Below the pieces are notes generated by a model that did not search any database, was not told the origin of the DNA, and worked only from the letters and a program-made list of their open reading frames with translations. A stretch of 64,000 nucleotides of DNA from Nocardioides lijunqiniae (GTDB lineage Bacteria > Actinomycetota > Actinomycetes > Propionibacteriales > Nocardioidaceae): positions 1 to 64,000 of the forward strand of contig NZ_JACJGM010000019.1 in NCBI RefSeq assembly GCF_015024225.1, in the 5' to 3' direction. Below are positions 36,947 to 44,800 of the stretch, in pieces. Each line of letters begins with the position of its first letter. Position 1 is the first letter of the stretch. The position numbers and the translations under genes were made by a program.

Positions 36947-37408
36947 ATGACCGCCTCCGAGACGTCCGACTATCGGCTCTCGCGCGCCTTCGCGGCCCGT
37001 TTCGTCGGGACCTACCTGGTCCTGCTCGCCGTGATCGTGTTCGCGGCCACGGCGGTGGTCGCCGCCACCGGCTTCGTGACCCCGGACGCCCTCGTGGTGC
37101 TGCTCGTGGTCGGGCTCGTGGGCCTGGTGGTCCTGGGCTCGTGGCTGCGCTCGGTCCCCGTCGTGCGGTTCGACGCCTCGGGCTACACCGTCCGCATGAT
37201 CCGGGGCGCCGGCGTGAAGCAGGCGACCTGGAAGGAGGTCGAGGACGCCGGCACGGCCTCACCCAGCGGCGTGCCGTGCGCGGTGATCCGGCTGCGCGAC
37301 GGACGGTCCACGACCATCCCCGTGCCCGCGCTCGAGACCGACCGCGAGCAGTTCGTCCGCGACCTCGCCGGCTACCTCAACCGCGGCCAGGGCCTGCGCC
37401 CCCTCTGA
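36947..37408 (+). CDS. Membrane protein with PH-like domain
   Basis: 153 residues. Two transmembrane helices (about 18-42 and 48-68) precede a cytoplasmic strand-rich domain: VVRFDASGYTVRMIRGAGVKQATWKEVEDAG (in substance) and AVIRLRDGRSTTIPVPAL. This is the layout of small PH-like (bPH) membrane proteins of actinobacteria. The role is unknown. The gene at 37422 on the other strand also ends in a PH-like domain. Confidence 0.62.
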   Translation: MTASETSDYRLSRAFAARFVGTYLVLLAVIVFAATAVVAATGFVTPDALVVLLVVGLVGLVVLGSWLRSVPVVRFDASGYTVRMIRGAGVKQATWKEVEDAGTASPSGVPCAVIRLRDGRSTTIPVPALETDREQFVRDLAGYLNRGQGLRPL

Positions 37409-37421
37409 GCCCCGACGTCGC

Positions 37422-38147
37422 TCAGGTGCCGCGGAAGCGGTCGAGCGAGGCGGTGCGGTCGAGCCCGCCCCGGTCGGCACGACCGGCCTCCGAGCGGTAG
37501 TGGTCGAGCACCGCGACCAGGGTGGAGGGCGGCCACGCCTGCCCGGCGAGCCGGGCGGTGACCAGTCGCCGACCCGACGCGCCGACAGCCAGGGCCGGCA
37601 GCCAGCCACCCAGCGCCGCGACGTCGTGCACGTCGTCCCAGGCGAGGGGGGCGCGGCTGCCCGGCAGGGTGAGCCCGGTCGGGTCGAGGAGGATCCGCGG
37701 GTCGGAGCGCTGCCACACGAGGGCGAGGCCGGCGCCGCCCAGGACGAGCACGCCGCCGGTCAGCCGTGGACCTGCGAAGCCGCCGCCGACCGCCAGGACG
37801 ACGCCCCACGCCGCCACCGCCAGGAACGCGGCGCCGCCCGCGGCCCGGTGGCCCCGCCGCACGGGCAGCGCCACGCCGCCCGGCCGTGGCTGGGCCGGGG
37901 GCAGGGGACGGCGAGCCGAGCCCCGCTGGGTCACGGCGTACGCCGCCGCGAGGGTCGTGAGGACCAGGCCGGTCGCGATGACGGTCGGGCTCCGCGTCTC
38001 CCCCGGGTCGAGGGGCGCGAACGCGACGGCGAGTCCGAGCAGCAGCCCGGTGGCTCCCATCACCAGGGCGCCGGCGATCGCCAGGTAGCGCGTGGGGGAG
38101 CGCAGGGCGCGGTCGGGATCCTCCCCTGCGCCCCGGACCCGCCTCAC
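37422..38147 (-). CDS. Membrane protein with C-terminal PH-like domain (third gene of WXG100-like cassette)
   Basis: About 241 residues from GTG 38147, which overlaps the upstream stop by 4 bp (GTGA); the longer frame would lie inside the previous gene. Four hydrophobic segments (about 18-70 and 115-150) are followed by RILLDPTGLTLPGSRAPLAWDDVHDVAAL, a strand pattern like bacterial PH domains. Translational coupling to the WXG100-like gene suggests a joint role at the membrane. No homologue is named. Confidence 0.62.
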   Translation of the reverse strand: MRRVRGAGEDPDRALRSPTRYLAIAGALVMGATGLLLGLAVAFAPLDPGETRSPTVIATGLVLTTLAAAYAVTQRGSARRPLPPAQPRPGGVALPVRRGHRAAGGAAFLAVAAWGVVLAVGGGFAGPRLTGGVLVLGGAGLALVWQRSDPRILLDPTGLTLPGSRAPLAWDDVHDVAALGGWLPALAVGASGRRLVTARLAGQAWPPSTLVAVLDHYRSEAGRADRGGLDRTASLDRFRGT

Positions 38148-39217
38148 CGGAACCCCGTCGCGTCCAGCCACGCCCCGGCACCGGTGACCGTGGTGTGCCG
38201 GGTGTCGTCCCACGCGTCGCCGACCGCGTCGTCGACGGGGTCGGTGGCGCTGTCGGGAAGCTGCTCCCACCCGGACTGCGTCGCCTCGCTGACGGCGTAG
38301 CCCACCCCGACCGCGACGACCACCACGCCGACCGCCGGCGCCCCGACCGGGGCGAGGGCGACGACGGTCGCCGTGCCGGCGGCGCCGGTAGCCACCGCGA
38401 GCAGCCCGCCACCAGGCTTGTCCTCCTCGAGCCCCTGGTAGGCGTCGTAGACCAGCGCGCCCGGGCCCAGGACCGCGATGCCCCGGCGCAGCATCCCTGC
38501 CTCCTGGAGCAGCCGCCGGACGCTGGCGCGCGCCTGGGGGTCACGCGCGCCGGAGCGGCGTCGCGGGTCGCCGGACCGGCGGTCCTGGTAGCGGTCGCGG
38601 AGGCGGTCCGCGAGCCGCTCGCCGCGCTGCCGGGCGGCCTCCAGGGCGGCCGCCAGCCCGAGGCTGCCGGCGTTCTCCCGGAGGCTGTCGAGGAGCCGCG
38701 AGACCTCCGGCGAGGCGACGTCGGCGACGCTCGCGGTGAGGTGGGCCCCGACCCACTCGCCGAGCGAGGCGGCCTCCCTCTCGGCGTCGGCGAGGAGCTG
38801 GTCGTAGAGCTGCCGCCGGAGCCCGGCGGCGTCGGTGTCGGCCATCGGCGCCGCGGTCGTCGGCTCGTGGACGACCGTGCCGGTGACGGTGAGGCCGACC
38901 CGGGCAGCCGCCGCGCGGAAGGCGGCCATCCGGTCGAGGCACAGCTGGAGCCGGTCGGCGTAGTCGTCGAAGGAGCGCGCGGCCCGGGTCACCGTCGAGG
39001 CGTGCTCGTCGAGGTGCGTGATGACGGTGGTCGTGTAGCCCTGGTAGGCCTCGCCGGCGCGGCCGCGGAAGCCCGCCAGCGCCTCGTGGCGGGCGGCGGT
39101 CGTGTCGTTGGCCGCGTGCTCGACCGCCGTCCCCAGGGCGTCGCGCAACCAGGCAGCCACCGCGCGCACGCTCGCCGGTGAGCCGTTGACCGCCGTGTCG
39201 AACCCGCCGCCGCTCAC
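38144..39217 (-). CDS. WXG100/T7SS-substrate-like protein
   Basis: About 357 residues from GTG 39217 (GTGA overlap with the preceding gene; ATG 39226 is an alternative). Residues ~10-110 form the helix-turn-helix of WXG100-type proteins, with GFRGRAGEAYQGY in place of the W-x-G turn. A second helical hairpin, then a Gly/Val/Ala-rich hydrophobic stretch (about 250-315, GVVVVAVGVGYAVSE), follow, as in the middle parts of ESX-exported polymorphic proteins. No toxin domain is seen at the C-terminus. Export by a type VII system is inferred; no EccC or EccB gene is in the window. Confidence 0.6.
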   Translation of the reverse strand: MSGGGFDTAVNGSPASVRAVAAWLRDALGTAVEHAANDTTAARHEALAGFRGRAGEAYQGYTTTVITHLDEHASTVTRAARSFDDYADRLQLCLDRMAAFRAAAARVGLTVTGTVVHEPTTAAPMADTDAAGLRRQLYDQLLADAEREAASLGEWVGAHLTASVADVASPEVSRLLDSLRENAGSLGLAAALEAARQRGERLADRLRDRYQDRRSGDPRRRSGARDPQARASVRRLLQEAGMLRRGIAVLGPGALVYDAYQGLEEDKPGGGLLAVATGAAGTATVVALAPVGAPAVGVVVVAVGVGYAVSEATQSGWEQLPDSATDPVDDAVGDAWDDTRHTTVTGAGAWLDATGFR

Positions 39218-39609
39218 GGGCTCCACCCGGGAGGGACGACACGGTGGAGCGTGCCCGGCGGGACGAGCGGCGCCGGGCCGTCGAACCGGTCGGGGTCGAC
39301 GCGGAGGTAGGCCTCGGCCACCACGGCGTCGACCCCCAGCAGGTGACCCTCGACCGCCCGCACGGTCTGAGCGGCCAGGGTGCTGATGACGGAGAGCTCG
39401 CCGGAGGTCGAGAGCACCAGGGCGAGGATGGTCAGCAGCTCGGTCTCAGCCGGCCCCGCGTCCAGTGCCGGTGCTCCGCCGGAGGCCTCGGCGAGCGCGG
39501 CCGCTGCCGCCTCGTGGCGGGACGCGACGGCGCGGGCCGTGCCCGCCTCGAGCTCCAGCTGGCGCGCACCGGCCGCGCCGGGTCTCGTCCGCGGTGCTCC
39601 TGGGTCCAT
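39214..39609 (-). CDS. Small helical protein, first gene of WXG100-like cassette
   Basis: 131 residues. Two predicted long helices (ARQLELEAGTARAVASRHEAAAAALAEASGG and TELLTILALVLSTSGELSVISTLAAQTVRAVEGHLLGVDAVVAEAY in substance) are followed by a Pro-rich acidic tail. The size and helical hairpin fit a type VII secretion-associated partner, but no W-x-G motif is present. The stop overlaps the next start. Assignment by context only. Confidence 0.5.
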   Translation of the reverse strand: MDPGAPRTRPGAAGARQLELEAGTARAVASRHEAAAAALAEASGGAPALDAGPAETELLTILALVLSTSGELSVISTLAAQTVRAVEGHLLGVDAVVAEAYLRVDPDRFDGPAPLVPPGTLHRVVPPGWSP

Positions 39610-39679
39610 GCAGGACGGCTGCCCGGTGCTCCGAGGCGAGAAACCCCGTCCCCGACGACCTGTGGATGCAGGCGTGCGG

Positions 39680-40357
39680 CTACTGCGTGGCGCCGGGCTG
39701 GAACACCACCAGGACCTGCGCGCCGTGGTACAGACTCGCTCGTCGCACGGGCTGCTGGTTCTCGGTGATCCTCAGGGTGTAGGTGTGCCGGCCCGCCGCC
39801 ACCGGCACCACGCCGGAGCAGCTCTGGTGCTGGTCGTAGCCGTCACCCGCGTCGCCGGCGTCCCAGTTGCACGAGAACCGGTCGCTGTCGCCGTCGCGCA
39901 CCTGGACGTTGAGGTGCCCGGCACCGGCGTCGACGGCCTTGAAGACCGCCTGAACGGTGACCAGTGCGACGCCGTCGGCGGGCGCGTCGAAGGTGAGGGA
40001 CGCGACGTCCATCCCGGTGCCCGAGGGGGCGAGGGCGGCGGACCCGCTGGGCTCCCCGCCGCGGATGACCGCGTTCGACGACGCAGGGGGCAGGACGAGG
40101 GATCGCTCGTCGATGTCGGCCCCGGTGAGAGTGCCGTCCCTCACGTCCACGCCGGTCAGCGAGCGATCACGGACCTTGCGTCCGTCCACCGCCCCGCGCG
40201 CGAGGTCCACCCGACCGACGCCGAGATCCTTGATCTGACGTGTCCCCACGGAGTTGTCGGCGACCGCGGCCGCGACCGCCACGCCGCCGCCGCCCACCGT
40301 GACGACGAGGGCCAGCGTGGAGGCGATGTTGGCGTAGGAGAAGGGCGAGCGCGGCAT
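39680..40357 (-). CDS. Secreted protein with short parallel-repeat stalk, unknown function
   Basis: 225 residues. N-terminal signal or anchor at about 8-33 (IASTLALVVTVGGGGVAVAAA). Residues ~35-85 have repeated segments spaced by about ten residues (IKDLGVGRVDL, GRKVRDRSLTG, VDVRDGTLTGADI), a pattern common in actinobacterial surface proteins and compatible with a small beta-helical stalk. The C-terminal part is beta-rich with a C-x14-C pair (FSCNWDAGDAGDGYDQHQSCSG). Single gene downstream of the ROK regulator. Confidence 0.65.
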   Translation of the reverse strand: MPRSPFSYANIASTLALVVTVGGGGVAVAAAVADNSVGTRQIKDLGVGRVDLARGAVDGRKVRDRSLTGVDVRDGTLTGADIDERSLVLPPASSNAVIRGGEPSGSAALAPSGTGMDVASLTFDAPADGVALVTVQAVFKAVDAGAGHLNVQVRDGDSDRFSCNWDAGDAGDGYDQHQSCSGVVPVAAGRHTYTLRITENQQPVRRASLYHGAQVLVVFQPGATQ

Positions 40358-40449
40358 GGGAGGTCCTCAGGTGGTGGGCGGGTCGACGAGGCCATCGTCG
40401 AATACAGTGTGACTGTAATCGATCCGGGGCGCCGTCGCCGGTGTCGGGA

Positions 40450-41697
40450 TCAGCGTGGGACGAGGAGGTTCCGCTGGTGCTCGACGGCGAGGTCGCTGGC
40501 CAGGGCGAGCGCGCCGAGGACCTCCGACCGCTCGCCGAGCGCCGAGGCCCTGACCTCCACACGCGCGGCGGCGGCCGGCTGCGCCCAGTGGTGCACCGCG
40601 GAGGCCACGTACTCCGCGAGGAGCTCGTTGACCGAGGCGAGGTGGCCGCCGACCAGGAGCAGTCCGGGGTTCAGGACGGTGACCAGGCTGGCCAGCACCT
40701 GACCGACGGTGCGACCCGCGTCGGCTACCACGCGCACGGCGCCGGGGTGACCCTCGCGCACCAGTCGCCCGAGCTCGTCCGCGTCCAGGTCGTCGCGGGT
40801 GACGGGGGCGAGGGCGCTCAGCAGCCGCGGCACGGAGACGACCGTCTCGAGGCAGCCGCGCGAGCCGCACCGGCACAGGACGCCGGCAGGGTCGACCTGC
40901 ACGTGCCCTATCTCCCCGGCCGTCCCCGCCTCTCCCCGGAAGAGCCGACCGTCGAGCACCAGCCCGGCGCCGATGCCGGTGGCCAGCTTGAGGTAGACGA
41001 GCGACCCAGACGTCGTGGCGGGCTCGTCGACCACTCCGGCGCCGTGGCGCTGCTCCCCGAGCGCGCCGAGGTTGGCGTCGTTCTCGACGACGAGCCGGGC
41101 TCCCCGCAGGTCGTCCAGCAGCTCGCCGAGCTCGACCCCGGGCCGCCGCCCCACCCACAGGGGGAAGATGTTGTTGTCGGCGACCCGTCCGGTGCGCTCG
41201 TCCAGCGGCACCGGCACCCCTACCACGGCGATGCGCACGTCTTCGAGCCCGTGTCCGGCCTCGGTCACGGTCTCGCGCACCAGCGCCTCCGCGCGGCGCA
41301 GCGCGTCCTCCGGCTCCTGCGCGCGCGCCAGCGGCACGCACCGCTCGGCCAGGACCGGGCCGCGGACCTCGGCCACCGCGACGCGGATGTGGGTGTTGCC
41401 GATGTCGACGCCGACGACGATGCCCTCCGGCGCCCGCAGGCTCAGCAGGTACGCCGGACGGCCACGCCGCCGCTCGTGGCCCGGGTCGGGCTCCTCGTCC
41501 AGGAGGCCCTCGGCGAGGAGCTCCTGGGTCAGCGCGGAGATCGCCGACGACGACAGGCCGGTGCGCCGGCCGAGGTCGACGCGGCTCCCGGGACCGTGCT
41601 CGCTGAGCGCGGCGAGCACCTGGCGTCGTCCGGCGCCCCGCCCGCGGGAGGAGGCCGCTCCGACCGGCTCGGGATCGGCGTCATTTTGTCCGTTCAC
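40450..41697 (-). CDS. ROK-family transcriptional regulator
   Basis: About 415 residues from GTG 41697; a start at GTG 41787 is possible, but its extra residues look non-coding and cover the promoter. N-terminal winged helix: RRQVLAALSEHGPGSRVDLGRRTGLSSSAISALTQELLAEGLL. The ROK sugar-kinase-like domain has VGVDIGNTHIRVAVAEV, ENDANLGALGE, LATGIGAGLVLDGRLFRGEAGTAGEIGH and the zinc-ligand cluster CRCGSRGCLE. Such XylR/NagC-type proteins repress sugar-use genes and release DNA on binding a sugar. It is divergent from the GH3 gene, the likely target. Confidence 0.88.
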   Translation of the reverse strand: MNGQNDADPEPVGAASSRGRGAGRRQVLAALSEHGPGSRVDLGRRTGLSSSAISALTQELLAEGLLDEEPDPGHERRRGRPAYLLSLRAPEGIVVGVDIGNTHIRVAVAEVRGPVLAERCVPLARAQEPEDALRRAEALVRETVTEAGHGLEDVRIAVVGVPVPLDERTGRVADNNIFPLWVGRRPGVELGELLDDLRGARLVVENDANLGALGEQRHGAGVVDEPATTSGSLVYLKLATGIGAGLVLDGRLFRGEAGTAGEIGHVQVDPAGVLCRCGSRGCLETVVSVPRLLSALAPVTRDDLDADELGRLVREGHPGAVRVVADAGRTVGQVLASLVTVLNPGLLLVGGHLASVNELLAEYVASAVHHWAQPAAAARVEVRASALGERSEVLGALALASDLAVEHQRNLLVPR

Positions 41698-41773
41698 AGC
41701 ATGAAATGTGGCAGAACAACCTCTACGTGGGAAGAGGTAGCGGTGGTTCTCCCGGCAATGCTCTAATGCCGCA

Positions 41774-41787
41774 GTGACGGCCGTCAC
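41774..41787. promoter_or_regulatory. Perfect palindrome between ROK regulator and GH3 gene, candidate operator
   Basis: GTGACGGCCGTCAC is a perfect 14-bp palindrome in the divergent intergenic region, 45 bp before the GH3 start and 77 bp before the ROK start. A self-regulating ROK repressor controlling the secreted glycosidase would bind in this place. Confidence 0.5.
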
Positions 41788-41831
41788 GTGCCGTCCCTTT
41801 TTGCCGGTTGAGCGAAGGAAAACAACTGCTC

Positions 41832-44800
41832 ATGAGACTTCAGCTTCGAGCTCGGGCGACGGCGGCGACGCTGAGCCTCGCCACCACCGTGGCGCTGGTC
41901 GCCACGATCCCCCTGACCCCCGCCAGCGCGGCCGACCCGGACCTCGCGCAGCTGGGCACCATCACCGCCTCGGCGTCCCAGGACGACCAGGACGGCGCGT
42001 TCCCGGCCGAGAAGGCCATCGACGGCGATCCCGCCACGCGCTGGGCCAGCGGCAACGGCCCCGACGGCGTCGACGCGGTCTTCACCGCCGACCTGACCTC
42101 CGACCTCGGGCGCGTCGCCACGGTGTCCTCGGTCGAGCTGTCCTGGGAGGCCTCCTACGCCACGGCCTACGACGTGCAGGTGGCGACGGCCGACCCGCAG
42201 GAGCCGGCCAGCTGGACCACGGCGTTCTCGACCACGACCGGTGACGGCGCGCAGGACGTCGTGACCCTCGACGCCCCGACCCCCGCGCGCTACGTGCGGA
42301 TCGCGATGAAGAAGCGGTCGGCGGCCACGTGGGACTCGCCGCGGCTGCACTACTACGGCTACTCCCTCTACACGTTCGCGATCCGCGGCAGCTTCGCCAA
42401 GCCGCTGGTCAACCTCGGCGCCCCGACCAGCGTGCCGGCCGGCGCCACCGCCACGGTCCCCGTGCGCCTCTCGAACGCCTCCGAGACCGAGGAGAGCGTC
42501 CGCGTCCGCACCGAGGGTGGGACCGGAGTCGCCGGCACCAACTACACCGCCGTCGACCAGGTCGTCACCTTCGCGCCCGGCGACACCGAGGAGACCGTCG
42601 AGGTCGCGACGACCAGCCGCGGTGCGCTCGCGCCCCGTCGTACGGTCCAGCTGACGCTCAGCGAGCCGTCGGCCGGCGTCGAGACCGGTGCCCGCACGAC
42701 CACCACGCTGACCATCACGCCCACCGGCGCGCTGCCGGAGTCGGGCTCCCAGCGGGTGCTGCAGGGCTTCGAGGACGGCGTGCCCGCCGGCTACGCGACC
42801 TGGGCCAGCCGCGACGAGGTCAAGCCGGTCCTCACCACGGTCGCCGACGACACCGTGCCCGGCGCGCTCGCCGACAACGACGTCCTCGTCGCGACCGTCG
42901 GGTCGACGCCGACCGCCGGCGACTGGTTCGGCTTCACCCACGACACCGCCGCCACCGACTGGAGCGACCAGGACGGCTTCCGCTTCTGGTTCCTCGGCAC
43001 CGGCTCGGGCAAGCGGCTCAGCTTCGAGCTCAAGAGCGACGGGCGGATGTTCGACCGCGACGTCATGGACGACAGCGTCGGCTGGCGCCGCGTCTCGGTG
43101 CTGTTCTCCGACCTGCGGGTCAAGGGCAACCCCGCCTCCGAGGTCCGCTTCACCCCCAACGCCTCGACCGGCTTCGCGGTGACCCTCACCGGCCTGGGCC
43201 AGGGCGCCTGGCGCTTCGACGACATCGCGCTCTTCGAGCGCGCGGTGCTCGTCGACGACTACGAGACCCCGGTCGCGGTCGGCTCGGCGGAGAACCCCGT
43301 CGGCTACTTCACCTGGAAGGGCTCGGAGGCCACCGCCATCACGCTGGGCCAGGAGCCGCAGGAGCGCGGCGACGTCGTGGACAACGACGTCCTGTCCGGC
43401 ACCTACGACATCCCCACCGGCAGCTACGGCGGGTTCAGCAAGAACCTGCCGGACTCCCAGGACTGGAGCAGCTTCCGCGGCCTCCGCTTCTGGTGGTACG
43501 CCTCGCAGGCCAGCAACCCCGCGTCACCGACCGCCGGAGCCGACATCGCCGTCGAGATCAAGGACGGCGGCCCCGACGGCGAGCACTCCGAGCTGTGGCG
43601 CGCCACCTTCAAGGACCGCTGGGGCTCGGCGGAGAGCCGGTGGAAGCTGGTGGAGCTGCCCTTCACCTCGTTCACACCGAGCAGCTACCAGCCCGGGTCG
43701 CCGGAGACCAAGAACGGCACCCTGGACCTCACCAGCGCGTGGGGCTTCGCGGTGACCTTCGCGCCCGGCACGACCGCCCCCGTGCGGTGGGCGGTCGACG
43801 ACGTGGAGCTCTACGGCACCCCGGCCACCGCCGGGACGGTCGCCGTGGCCGCGACCCAGGACGTGACGCTGGTCGACGCCGGCGACACCGCCGCGGTGAC
43901 CCTGCGTCTCACCACCACGACCGGGGAGCCCCTGGCGTCGCCCGTCGAGGTGGCGTGGTCCACGGGCGCGGGCAGCGCCGTGGCAGGCACCGACTACGAG
44001 GCCGCGTCCGGTACGGCGACGTTCCCGGCCGGCTCGGAGTCCGGAGCCACCCAGGTGGTGGAGGTGGACACCCTCGCCCGGGACGGCGCCTCGGAGGCGC
44101 TCGACGTCCCGATCGACCTGACCGCCACGGGTGTCTCCCTGCCGGAGACCCGGACCCGGGTCGTGATCAACGCCCACGGGCTGCCCTATCTCGACGACAC
44201 CCTGCCCACCGAGCAGCGCGTCGCCGACCTCCTCGGTCGCATGACGCTCGAGGAGAAGGCGGGGCAGATGGCGCAGGCCGAGCGGCTGGGGCTGACCAGC
44301 CCGGACCAGGTCGCCGACCTGGGTCTCGGCTCGATCCTGTCCGGCGGCGGCTCGACCCCCGCCGCCAACACGCCGGAGGCCTGGGCGGCCATGATCGACG
44401 ACTTCCAGCGGCAGGCGCTCTCGACGCGGCTGCAGGTGCCGCTGGTCTACGGGGCGGACGCGGTCCACGGGCACAGCAACGTCAAGGAGGCGACGATCTT
44501 CCCGCACAACGTGGGGCTCGGCGCGACCCGCGACCCGGCGCTGGTGGAGGAGATCTCGCGGGCCACGGCCTCCGAGACCCGCACCACCGGCGTCAACTGG
44601 GCCTTCGCGCCCTGCGTCTGCGTCAGCCGTGACGAGCGGTGGGGACGTGCCTACGAGTCGCTGGGCGAGGACCCCGCGCTCGTGCGTGCCTTCGCCCGCT
44701 CGGCCGTCGTCGGCCTCCAGGGCGAGGACCCGAGCGACATCACCGCGGCCGACGAGGTGCTGGCCTCGGCCAAGCACTGGGCCGGTGACGGCGGGACGTC

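Noticed and set aside
41698..41787. N-terminal extension of the ROK regulator to GTG 41787
   Set aside because: The added residues do not resemble the family and would cover the palindrome and the divergent promoter. GTG 41697 was preferred, though not proven.
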